DNA of 23,093 bases from a virus: IMG/VR virus record IMGVR_UViG_3300046009_006870, positions 1 to 23,093 of that record, one strand, 5' to 3'. The notes beneath the pieces are model-generated. The model was not told where the DNA came from and did not search any database. It worked only from the letters and a program-made list of their open reading frames with translations. The stretch's first letter is position 1. Every line of letters starts with the position of its first letter. Shown piece after piece: positions 6,974 through 12,409 of the stretch. A program made the translations under genes and the position numbers.

Positions 6974-7360
6974 TTAAAATGGTAAAATACTATCATTAGA
7001 AACTACTTCTTCTGCAATTGGCATAACACTAGCCTTAGGTTCAAAACCTTGTCCTTGTGCATCCTTTACAGCATTACTACCTAACTTACTAATCTTCCAT
7101 ACATCTAGTGTATTAAAGAACTTAATCTCGCCTTTAGGATTAACCCATTCTCTACCATTAAGATTGAAACTAACCTCTACTTCATCACCAATAACCAAAC
7201 TATCAATAAGGTTACACTTATCTTGTGTTAACTGAAACATAATGTCCTGAGGATACATATTAGTATCATCCGTTACTACAAACTCTCTCTTAGAGAACTT
7301 CTCACTAATCTGTAAAGTAGTTCCTACTACCTTAACTTTTCCTTTCATTACATAACTCAT
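6974..7360 (-). CDS. DUF3127 family, SSB-like OB-fold protein
   Basis: A 128-aa protein with the DUF3127 pattern typical of Bacteroidota and their phages: GKVKVVGTTLQISEKFSKRE (7-26), then MYPQDIMFQLTQDKCNLID, GDEVEVSFNLNGREW, and FFNTLDVWKI. The fold is expected to be an OB barrel. A linker leads to an acidic/hydrophobic tip (SNDSILPF) resembling the C-terminal tip by which bacterial SSB recruits partners. It is therefore a likely single-stranded-DNA-binding protein of this phage, which is inference. It heads the 7360-3031 operon behind a strong promoter. Confidence 0.82.
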   Translation of the reverse strand: MSYVMKGKVKVVGTTLQISEKFSKREFVVTDDTNMYPQDIMFQLTQDKCNLIDSLVIGDEVEVSFNLNGREWVNPKGEIKFFNTLDVWKISKLGSNAVKDAQGQGFEPKASVMPIAEEVVSNDSILPF

Positions 7361-7383
7361 AATTCTATTTTTTAATTATATCA

Positions 7384-7413
7384 CAAAGATAACTTTTAAA
7401 TATTTAAAAACAA
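7384..7413 (-). promoter_or_regulatory. Promoter of the DUF3127-terminase operon
   Basis: On the minus strand TTG (7413-7411), a 19-nt AT-rich spacer, then TATCTTTG (7391-7384), an excellent Bacteroidota promoter match. The -7 element ends 24 nt before the ATG at 7360. Confidence 0.75.
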
Positions 7414-7531
7414 CACTTAATTTAAATAATTACACATTTTTACACAAACTATACAACTAACTACAAACCAATAATATATAAAATAATACTTAAATATGTT
7501 AATAACACCTTAATAACTAAGAATCTAAGTA

Positions 7532-7724
7532 TCATATACTATTGACAATGTCAATTATTTCTTGTAACTTCACTTCGTCATGTAAACGTCGCCTTGCGAC
7601 AACGATTGACACTCCTGCCCACTCAGGTAACTTGGAGTAACTATATCCCATCCTTTAACAGTTTGTAATGTTCTGCTATTAACTCTCTGCGTTCGTTATC
7701 TAAAACCCAGTGTTTAAATTACAT
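7532..7724 (-). pseudogene. Frameshifted small helix-turn-helix protein gene
   Basis: One frame reads K-H-W-V-L-D then NERRELIAEHYKLLKDGI and stops at 7647. An overlapping frame starts at ATG 7651 (MGYSYSKLPEWAGVS) and runs 39 codons to TGA 7532. Removing one G from GGG at 7648-7650 joins them into one reading frame (LLKDGYSYSKLPEWAGVS), and the joined C-terminal part looks like a helix-turn-helix (LPEWAGVSIVVARRRLHDE). The only in-frame ATG upstream (7724) is followed at once by TAA, where a related repeat at 7930 has CAA. So there is one apparent frameshift and one nonsense change. Alternatively, the 39-aa ORF is itself the functional gene. Confidence 0.45.
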
Positions 7725-7940
7725 CCGTTTTTTCACACAAAAATTTTTTAAATTACATTTGATATTTTTCAGAAATTTTATAGGCATGTCTGAATAGGCT
7801 ACTTGCATTTCTCCATGAGCATGGGGGTGGGGTGTGTATTGAGTTTCAGGACGTTACGTGTTGAGTGTGTTGTTAATTATGTTGGTTTTCAGTTGTTTAT
7901 GTTGTTTAGGTTGTGTTTTTTAAATTGCATGAAGGATTGA

Positions 7941-8070
7941 TTTGTGTAAATCGGAGTAAATTGGTTTTTATAGCTTTTGTGCAAATTCATTTAGTGGTTT
8001 TTTATTCTTTTGTGCAAAGTTAAATTTGATTTATTCTTTTGTGCAAATGTTATTTGTTGTTTTGTGTAAA
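7941..8070 (+). repeat. Cluster of five TTTGTGYAAA elements
   Basis: Copies lie at 7941-7950 (T variant), 7976-7985, 8009-8018, 8038-8047 (C variants) and 8061-8070 (T variant). Two of them are part of an exact 18-bp direct repeat beginning TTTATTCTTTTG (8001-8018 and 8030-8047, offset 29). The core TTTG-YR-CAAA is near-palindromic, as expected for a dimeric DNA-binding protein. The same element occurs at three promoters elsewhere in the window. Confidence 0.7.
8015..8047 (-). promoter_or_regulatory. Possible leftward promoter inside the repeat cluster
   Basis: On the minus strand TTTG (within the repeat at 8038-8047), about 21 nt, then TAACTTTG (8022-8015). Repeat units thus coincide with both promoter boxes. 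It would transcribe towards the broken helix-turn-helix gene. Confidence 0.4.
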
Positions 8071-8133
8071 GTTGTTTAATGGTTTTTTGTAATATTTTTT
8101 GTGTGTTTTTTATTGTGTTGTAATGTATGAATA

Positions 8134-8164
8134 TAAAAAAAGCCCTTACTATATGTAAAGGCTT
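8134..8164 (-). terminator. Terminator of the small-protein operon
   Basis: On the minus strand AGCCTTTAC pairs with GTAAGGGCT (one G-U) across a 5-nt loop and is followed by seven T. It lies about 27 nt past the stop of the last gene of the operon. Confidence 0.85.
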
Positions 8165-8190
8165 GGTATATTGTTTGTTATGTTGTTTAA

Positions 8191-8385
8191 TTAGTTTATT
8201 TCGATGTATTGTTTTATTATATTAAAATTAGTATTCAGTATACATTCTTTGTAACCTTTGTTTGTGTCTCCTAACTTAATGAATTCCTTTACATTATCTA
8301 AGTATCTACGCTTATCTACTTCATGTATGTTTGTTGGTAGATTGGATTCTATTTGTTGGTATGTTTGTCCGTTATAAGTATTCAT
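8191..8385 (-). CDS. Hypothetical protein, 64 aa, last gene of small-protein operon
   Basis: Starts MNTYNGQTYQQIESNLPTNI, ending IIKQYIEIN. Largely helical and mixed in charge, without cysteine pairs or a membrane segment. No family recognised. It begins 11 nt after the previous gene and is followed by the operon terminator. Confidence 0.6.
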   Translation of the reverse strand: MNTYNGQTYQQIESNLPTNIHEVDKRRYLDNVKEFIKLGDTNKGYKECILNTNFNIIKQYIEIN

Positions 8386-8396
8386 GTTGCTAATTA

Positions 8397-8573
8397 TTAA
8401 AATATTATTTCTATTTGATTTGTGCCTAAATTTTGGTAGTGTTTTAATCTTTGTTTATGGTATTGTTTATTGCTATTAAGTTTGTCTATTTCCTTACTTA
8501 GCCTCTTTAATTGTTCAGAGTGTTTTAATATCTTACTATTTATGTATTCCTCTGTTAATACCTTAGTTTTCAT
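8397..8573 (-). CDS. Small coiled-coil protein, 58 aa
   Basis: A reading frame from ATG 8573 with MKTKVLTEEYINSKILKHSE, followed by LKRLSKEIDKLNSNKQY and HKQRLKHYQNLG. Leu/Ile spacing and alternating charge suggest a coiled coil in residues 8-48. It is basic overall. It lies between two co-directional genes with small gaps, which supports it as real. Confidence 0.5.
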   Translation of the reverse strand: MKTKVLTEEYINSKILKHSEQLKRLSKEIDKLNSNKQYHKQRLKHYQNLGTNQIEIIF

Positions 8574-8579
8574 AGTTAA

Positions 8580-8666
8580 TTATATTAAGTTTATCAATGT
8601 TAGTTTTATTAATGTATAGCCTACGTAAAGAAGGATTAAAGCTGTTAGTTGTTGTATTCCATTCAT
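8580..8666 (-). CDS. Tiny hydrophobic protein, 28 aa
   Basis: Begins MNGIQQLTALILLYVGYTLI and ends KLTLINLI, i.e. one potential membrane helix. Placed 7 nt upstream of the next start and 1 nt after the previous gene's stop, it fits the spacing of the operon. Small single-helix proteins are common among phage early genes, but the function is unknown. Confidence 0.4.
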   Translation of the reverse strand: MNGIQQLTALILLYVGYTLIKLTLINLI

Positions 8667-8667
8667 G

Positions 8668-8946
8668 TTAATTAATTATATCGTTTATGTTTAAATTGTT
8701 TTTACTTGCTATTGTTCGGAGTACGTTATTAAATATTGAACTTTCTCTAGTGTTTAGCAACTCCATGTTTTGAGTACTTATATACATATCGTTTAATTGT
8801 TTTGTTAATTGCTCTCTAAATTCGTTTCTATGGTATTCTCTAAAGTATTGAGATATTGTGTCGAACTGACTATAAAACAAACTTTCTTGTATTTCTTTGT
8901 TTTCTTCTACTTTGAAGAGTAGGTTAATTAAATCTTTTGCTTTCAT
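8668..8946 (-). CDS. Hypothetical protein, 92 aa
   Basis: Predicted helical: MKAKDLINLLFKVEENKEIQ, then FDTISQYFREYHRNEFREQL and NMELLNTRESSIFNNVLRTI, ending NINDIIN. Rich in Asn, Glu, Arg and Phe. No motif or family recognised. It lies in the middle of the small-protein operon, 9 nt from the preceding gene. Confidence 0.6.
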   Translation of the reverse strand: MKAKDLINLLFKVEENKEIQESLFYSQFDTISQYFREYHRNEFREQLTKQLNDMYISTQNMELLNTRESSIFNNVLRTIASKNNLNINDIIN

Positions 8947-8955
8947 GGTATTTAT

Positions 8956-9189
8956 TTATATTGATAAGTATTTAATATCTCTAATTTCAAAGTAATTTAA
9001 TTTACATAGACTAAAATGATTTTGTACATACTTTTCTATATCTTTATTTGTATAGTCTTCAACTTTTTTAGTTCTTTGTTCTGCTAAAAAATCAGATATA
9101 CAGCTTTTTAAATCTTCGCCTGGTATGTTTGTTAACGCATAGAAATTTTCTTCTTTGTATGCCGTTGTATTTATTTCAATTATATACAT
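8956..9189 (-). CDS. Hypothetical protein, 77 aa
   Basis: MYIIEINTTAYKEENFYALT, then GEDLKSCISDFLAEQRTKKV and DYTNKDIEKYVQNHF, ending NYFEIRDIKYLSI. Alternating strand-helix-strand character suggests a small alpha/beta fold. The start overlaps the stop of the upstream gene by 10 nt. Unrecognised. Confidence 0.6.
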   Translation of the reverse strand: MYIIEINTTAYKEENFYALTNIPGEDLKSCISDFLAEQRTKKVEDYTNKDIEKYVQNHFSLCKLNYFEIRDIKYLSI

Positions 9190-9356
9190 TTCTTTCTAGT
9201 TTTAATTTTAAACAAACTATTAATCATGGATTCAGCAAGCAATTTATCTGCTATTTGCAAGGATTCTTTTTTGCTTAAACACGGTAAAATACTTTCTTTT
9301 AATTCATTCCCATATCTATCCAGGTATACAAATGTGTAGTCATATAAATTTTTCAT
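9180..9356 (-). CDS. Hypothetical protein, 58 aa
   Basis: A frame from ATG 9356 coding MKNLYDYTFVYLDRYGNELK, ESILPCLSKKESLQIADKLL, ending KIKTRKKCI. It starts with a strand pair and then a helix, with a basic tail. It overlaps the following gene by 10 nt (ATGTATATAA), a coupling like others in this phage, which supports translation. Family unknown. Confidence 0.5.
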   Translation of the reverse strand: MKNLYDYTFVYLDRYGNELKESILPCLSKKESLQIADKLLAESMINSLFKIKTRKKCI

Positions 9357-9383
9357 TTTCTTTTGTTTTAAAGGTTTAAATTC

Positions 9384-9521
9384 TTATTTATTATAATTAC
9401 TCCATACTATTTCTAAAATACGCTTATATCGTCTAATTTCAAGTATTTCGTTTCTTTTTTCTAGTTGTACTATTTTATTGTTTATACTTTCAATAAATAA
9501 AGTTATGTTTTGCGTTTCCAT
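9384..9521 (-). CDS. Small helical protein, 45 aa
   Basis: A frame from ATG 9521: METQNITLFIESINNKIVQL, then EKRNEILEIRRYKRILEIVW, ending SNYNK. It has the heptad-like pattern of a short coiled coil and a basic second half. It starts 11 nt after the stop of the first gene of the operon. Unrecognised. Confidence 0.5.
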   Translation of the reverse strand: METQNITLFIESINNKIVQLEKRNEILEIRRYKRILEIVWSNYNK

Positions 9522-9531
9522 CGTGTTCAAA

Positions 9532-9900
9532 TTAATCGTTAAAAATTTCTTCGTTTTCTACTTCGTTAATAAAGTCACCTAATTGACTTGTTAACATACT
9601 TTGAATTAATAAGGTCGCTAATAATTCAGAATTTAATTTGTCGGTTGTATATCCGTATTCGTTCGCTATTTCTAAACTATCGCATAAACTTTGGTCGTGT
9701 TCCATCAGTAATTTGATAGCGGTTGAGTAATAAATTATTTCTACTTCTTGGATTCTTTCTTGTATTCTTTCTTCTAGTTCTTCAACGTCGTTTATCTCGT
9801 CGTAGTATTCAGTATTTAAAACACTATCGATATCGATATACTCACTTAATAAATAAGCATCGTTAAACAATTCTTTTAATCTTTCGTTTCTTGTTTCCAT
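9532..9900 (-). CDS. Acidic protein, first gene of the small-protein operon
   Basis: A 122-aa strongly acidic protein. The first half has DIDSVLNTEYYDEINDVEEL and a Glu/Arg-rich helix. The second half has DQSLCDSLEIANEYGYTTDK followed by LNSELLATLL, resembling the DUF7222-type region I recall from gut phages and plasmids (low certainty). The negative charge is reminiscent of DNA-mimic anti-restriction proteins, which is speculation. It sits 46 nt after its own -7 element with an A-rich leader (AAAAAAAAGAAACC) before the ATG. Confidence 0.65.
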   Translation of the reverse strand: METRNERLKELFNDAYLLSEYIDIDSVLNTEYYDEINDVEELEERIQERIQEVEIIYYSTAIKLLMEHDQSLCDSLEIANEYGYTTDKLNSELLATLLIQSMLTSQLGDFINEVENEEIFND

Positions 9901-9945
9901 GGTTTCTTTTTTTTAGTTGTTAATACTTTGTTTCTTTCTTCTATA

Positions 9946-9978
9946 CAAATATACAACTTTATTTTAATATCGTGCAAA
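9946..9978 (-). promoter_or_regulatory. Promoter of the small-protein operon
   Basis: On the minus strand TTTG (9978-9975), 21 nt, TATATTTG (9953-9946). The -33 box lies inside the palindrome-like GTGTAAATTTGCAC (9985-9972), which includes the TTTGTGTAAA element found at other promoters, so repressor control is likely. Confidence 0.75.
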
Positions 9979-10239
9979 TTTACACAAAAATAATTCATTT
10001 ATTTTCATTTCAATTGATACTCAACTAATTACACTTAAAAATAGTTACTTTCTTATTTGTATAAATGTACGTGTACACGTGTATAAAACTATTTTTTAAT
10101 TAAACAAGTCTTTTGTAATATTTATTTTTTATTGATTGGATTGGATTATTATATAGAATGATTCTAAATAATACTTATTGCCTTATACTGGTGATTTTGA
10201 TTCTGTATATACAAAAATGGAAATTCTGAAAAAGCTAAC

Positions 10240-10370
10240 GCTATACCATTTTTTGGAGATTGAAAATTCTGGAGGGCTATACAAAAATTCTGAAATTGAA
10301 AAAACTATACGATTTTTACTATACCAAAAATCTAAAATTGAAAATTCTGGTGAGCTATACCATTTTTTTT
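10240..10370. repeat. Degenerate CTATAC repeat array
   Basis: CTATAC occurs at 10241, 10277, 10305, 10319 and 10355. A longer unit of ATTGAAAATTCTGG plus a short spacer and GCTATAC repeats at 10259-10282 and 10337-10360 (24 bp, about two mismatches, offset 78), and GCTATACCATTTTTT repeats at 10240 and 10354. No open reading frame explains the repetition. The array ends 12 bp before the 3' end of the HNH gene. Confidence 0.65.
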
Positions 10371-10382
10371 AAAGTGAAACTA

Positions 10383-10886
10383 CTACTCTTTAATAGAATC
10401 TAAGTAATTCTTTAACGCTATTTGATAAGCATTACTCGCTTCTAATTCATCGTTAAAAGCACCTAATCTTTTGTGTTTTCCATCTATACGTATGTGAGAA
10501 ACCCACTTATTTTCAAACCTATTCCAACATACACCTCTATAATTACTAGAGTATTTACCTTGAGTTTTGCATGTATTTTCTCGCTGTGTAATTAACTGCA
10601 GATTCTCTAATGTATTATTTAACTTATTATCATCTATATGGTCTACAACTATTTTATGTCCACAAGGGACATGATTTAGAAATGCCATAGCTACTAATTG
10701 AGATGTTTTCATAGATTTAGAAACAGCATCTTTTGATAAGACTACATGTACATATCCGTAAGGATTAGTGGCAGGTTTTAGTATTTTCTCTTTCTTCTGC
10801 TTGTTATTTCCTAACGATTTAACCCTTCCAAGACTACTAACTTGATAAATACCTTCATAATTCGGTATATCTTTCCATATTTCCAT
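10383..10886 (-). CDS. HNH homing endonuclease with NUMOD4 and AP2 domains
   Basis: A 167-aa protein. NUMOD4 is at the start (MEIWKDIPNYEGIYQVSSLG, 1-20, then RVKSLG). The HNH nuclease has the core VDHIDDNKLNNTLENLQLIT (about 93-112), and a C-terminal AP2-like domain has YRGVCWNRFENKWVSHIRID. These enzymes are free-standing homing endonucleases common in phages. An ATG at 10928 would add 14 residues, but the NUMOD4 domain normally begins at the internal Met, so 10886 is chosen. It is preceded by a terminator, its own promoter and a structured leader. Confidence 0.88.
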   Translation of the reverse strand: MEIWKDIPNYEGIYQVSSLGRVKSLGNNKQKKEKILKPATNPYGYVHVVLSKDAVSKSMKTSQLVAMAFLNHVPCGHKIVVDHIDDNKLNNTLENLQLITQRENTCKTQGKYSSNYRGVCWNRFENKWVSHIRIDGKHKRLGAFNDELEASNAYQIALKNYLDSIKE

Positions 10887-10891
10887 AAAAC

Positions 10892-10969
10892 AAAAAACCC
10901 CATCAATCGGAAGTCGCAGGTTCGTCATGATAGGGAATTATAAAATTTCTTAATGTATCTGCGACAATA
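10892..10969 (-). ncRNA. Structured leader RNA of the HNH gene, pseudoknot plus terminator
   Basis: Read 5' to 3' on the minus strand: arm A GTCGCAG (10965-10959), terminator 5' arm CCCTATCA (10935-10928), arm A' CTGCGAC (10919-10913) within the terminator loop, terminator 3' arm TGATGGGG (10905-10898), then six T. A pairs perfectly with A' (7 bp). The terminator arms pair over 8 bp with one G-U, so the pairing is complete only in minus-strand RNA. The order A-T-A'-T' makes a pseudoknot, or two alternative structures as in an attenuator. It lies between promoter and start codon. The same topology recurs at 18514-18604. Confidence 0.6.
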
Positions 10970-10974
10970 CAGTA

Positions 10975-10982
10975 CAAATATA
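10975..10982 (-). promoter_or_regulatory. Promoter -7 element of the HNH leader
   Basis: TATATTTG on the minus strand, ending 10 nt before leader arm A, so the RNA would begin almost at the stem. There is no clear -33 TTG. The upstream side is occupied by a terminator. Confidence 0.6.
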
Positions 10983-10984
10983 AT

Positions 10985-11012
10985 AAAAAAAACCCAGTAC
11001 TTGCATACTGGG
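10985..11012 (-). terminator. Terminator between the 54/59-aa gene and the HNH gene
   Basis: On the minus strand CCCAGTA pairs perfectly with TACTGGG across a 6-nt loop, followed by eight T. Confidence 0.9.
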
Positions 11013-11048
11013 AAAAGCCATTTAAAACAAATCACCCCTGAGTTAATA

Positions 11049-11213
11049 TTAAATTATCGGCTTTATTTTCTTTAATTCGTGTAAACATTCACGAAGTTTT
11101 ATATTATCACGTCTAACACGTTCTAAGCTATCTATAATTAAATCTTTATCATAGTTTTCTAAATCGGATTCAATTACTAATTCAATCGATTCGTTTATTG
11201 TCGGGCAAGTCAT
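11049..11213 (-). CDS. Small hypothetical protein, 54 aa
   Basis: From ATG 11213 the protein starts MTCPTINESIELVIESDLEN and continues YDKDLIIDSLERVRRDNIKL to LKKIKPII. It is helical, with a charged C-terminal half resembling a short coiled coil. An in-frame ATG at 11228 (59 aa) lies only 9 nt after the -7 element, which would leave almost no leader. The ATG at 11213 gives the 21-25 nt spacing seen at other promoters here and is preferred. It has its own promoter and terminator, so it is a single-gene unit. Function unknown. Confidence 0.6.
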   Translation of the reverse strand: MTCPTINESIELVIESDLENYDKDLIIDSLERVRRDNIKLRECLHELKKIKPII

Positions 11214-11236
11214 ACTTGGTATAATCATAATCGCGA

Positions 11237-11244
11237 CAAATATA
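11237..11244 (-). promoter_or_regulatory. Promoter -7 element of the small 54-aa gene
   Basis: TATATTTG on the minus strand, ending 24 nt before ATG 11213 and 9 nt before ATG 11228. Confidence 0.6.
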
Positions 11245-11256
11245 GCATTATTTCAT

Positions 11257-11445
11257 TTACTTACTTATCTTTTTATCATATTGACTGTATTCATAATCTA
11301 ACCACACATCGTGACTGCTTTTAAAGTTACAATAACCACATTGTATTGTATCTCCTTCCATTATGTTTCTTTTAAACTTTGCAGGTCTTTCTTCGCATGA
11401 CTTACAACCACAGCTATTTTCTCGCTTACATGAAGGGCAAAACAT
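11257..11445 (-). CDS. Small zinc-ribbon protein
   Basis: A 62-aa protein with three Cys clusters: CPSC near residue 3, C-G-C-K-S-C around 12-17, and CGYC around 36-39. This is the arrangement of small zinc-binding proteins. The tail is rich in aromatic and charged residues (VWLDYEYSQYDKKISK). The start overlaps the ThyX stop by one base. The role is unknown. Nucleic-acid or protein binding is likely for a small zinc ribbon. Confidence 0.7.
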   Translation of the reverse strand: MFCPSCKRENSCGCKSCEERPAKFKRNIMEGDTIQCGYCNFKSSHDVWLDYEYSQYDKKISK

Positions 11446-12080
11446 TATAATTCAAATGCTTTTAATGAATACTTAAAACTTCCATTTTCATTCACTTGAT
11501 TTAACATCATTTGCACTAACTCTCTTGTTTCTTGTTGTGCATCTGGCTTTAATCTCTGCTTGCATAACCTAATGAATGAATAAAGTGAACCAGTCCAAAT
11601 CTGAGTAGTATTTAGGTTTAAAGGCAAAATTGTTCTTGCTTGTTCTTTTGATACTCCTTGATTTATCAATCTTTCATATGCAATCTTACAGAAGTGTATC
11701 ACTTCCTCTTCTATTTCATTACAAATACCTTGATTATTTACTACTCCTTCACTTCCTTGCTTACTATCTTTCGATTGTTTACGCCACTCTTTAATTGTTG
11801 TGTATGTATCTGAAAAGTCAACATACCTTCCTGATATTGAATTATATTCTACTCCTGCTTGTGTTTTTATAATCTGACGTTCTACATAGATTGGCATTGT
11901 TAACCTAAACTGAATCTTTGGATGACTAAATGGACTCCAGTGATTATGATTAGCTAAGTACTTAATCAATTTATGATTCTGTTCTTCGGTATAATTACTT
12001 GCCTCTTTTGAGTATGACACTCTTGCTGATTCGCAAACCATAATATCATTTCCGAATATATTTAATAATTCTACTTTCAT
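11445..12080 (-). CDS. thyX: Flavin-dependent thymidylate synthase ThyX
   Basis: A 211-aa protein with ThyX features in order: ESARVSY (17-23), NHWSPFSH (46-53), the signature region RQIIKTQAGVEYNSISGRY (68-86), and the C-terminal substrate-binding part ARTILPLNLNTTQIWTGSLY (148-167) with R-x8-AQQETREL. ThyX makes dTMP from dUMP using FAD and methylene-tetrahydrofolate. The usual RHR-x-x-S / NE-x-S-x-RY motif is altered here: KTQ replaces RHR and NS replaces NE. Phage forms with KHQ at this site exist as I recall, but the middle His is also lost here. It supports phage DNA synthesis together with MazG-like and DUF3310 genes. Confidence 0.88.
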   Translation of the reverse strand: MKVELLNIFGNDIMVCESARVSYSKEASNYTEEQNHKLIKYLANHNHWSPFSHPKIQFRLTMPIYVERQIIKTQAGVEYNSISGRYVDFSDTYTTIKEWRKQSKDSKQGSEGVVNNQGICNEIEEEVIHFCKIAYERLINQGVSKEQARTILPLNLNTTQIWTGSLYSFIRLCKQRLKPDAQQETRELVQMMLNQVNENGSFKYSLKAFEL

Positions 12081-12096
12081 TTCTTAATAATTTTAA

Positions 12097-12408
12097 TTAA
12101 ATCCTACAAAATTTTACGGCATTATTATAAATCTGACGTTCACTAGGACTTAAATCTTCAAAAGTATAGTTATGCTCTTTTAACATATTTTCTTCTGAAT
12201 CGTACGCTTCATTCTTATGCCCTAAATGTAACTTAGTGCTGAACTTCTCTAGTTCTTTTTCTAATCGTTTACGACCTTCTATTTCACATTTAGAAACTCT
12301 ATTGGCACGTTTACTTAGTTCGTTAATAATAGTTTGATTAAACGGTTGTCTTTGTAGTCTATTAGTCAACATTTCCGTACTTAATTTCTTTGCTAGTGAT
12401 GGTATCAT
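12097..12408 (-). CDS. Hypothetical protein, 103 aa
   Basis: MIPSLAKKLSTEMLTNRLQR at the start, then a basic region around KRANRVSKCEIEGRKRLEKE, and LSPSERQIYNNAVKFCRI at the end. Mostly helical and basic. No motif recognised. It starts 2 nt before the stop-to-start junction of the glucosaminidase-like gene and is followed by thyX after 16 nt. Confidence 0.6.
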   Translation of the reverse strand: MIPSLAKKLSTEMLTNRLQRQPFNQTIINELSKRANRVSKCEIEGRKRLEKELEKFSTKLHLGHKNEAYDSEENMLKEHNYTFEDLSPSERQIYNNAVKFCRI

Positions 12409-12409
12409 T

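Larger units (their letters stand above)
7361..8190. other. Long intergenic control region
   Basis: 830 bp with no intact long gene. From left to right it holds a promoter (7384-7413), an A/C-rich plus strand to about 7530, a broken helix-turn-helix gene (7532-7724) with the palindrome ATTGACA-A-TGTCAAT (7541-7555) and the GC-rich hairpin GTCGC-CTT-GCGAC (7588-7600), three copies of TTTAAATTRCAT (7713, 7747, 7919), the dyad CCATG-AG-CATGG (7813-7824), a G-run pair (7823-7832), a G/T-rich plus strand to about 8130, and five TTTGTGYAAA elements (7941-8070). It ends at a minus-strand terminator (8134-8164). It may be a regulatory switch, an origin or a packaging region. The sequence does not decide between these. 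Confidence 0.6.
9901..10382. other. Intergenic region with promoter, palindromes and repeats
   Basis: 480 bp upstream of the small-protein operon and downstream of the HNH gene. It contains the operon promoter with an operator-like element (9946-9988), the 12-bp perfect palindrome ACGTGTACACGT (10069-10080) flanked by direct GTATAAA copies, the 13-bp palindrome TAGAATGATTCTA (10154-10166), and a CTATAC repeat array (10240-10370). A 64-codon plus-strand frame at 10178-10372 is made of the repeats and looks non-coding. Confidence 0.6.

Noticed and set aside
10178-10372. 64-codon plus-strand frame
   Set aside because: It is composed of the CTATAC and ATTCTGG repeats, and I see no typical leader or promoter. 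It reads as low-complexity repeat translation.
7361-10382. CRISPR array among the intergenic repeats
   Set aside because: Repeat lengths and spacings are irregular, spacers are not of uniform length, and no cas genes are near.
10898-10935. tRNA-like stretch on the plus strand (AATCGGAAGTCGCAGGTTCG)
   Set aside because: It recalls the 3' half of a tRNA, which would suggest an attachment site, but there is no T-stem pairing, acceptor stem or CCA. The minus-strand terminator and pseudoknot explain the sequence better.
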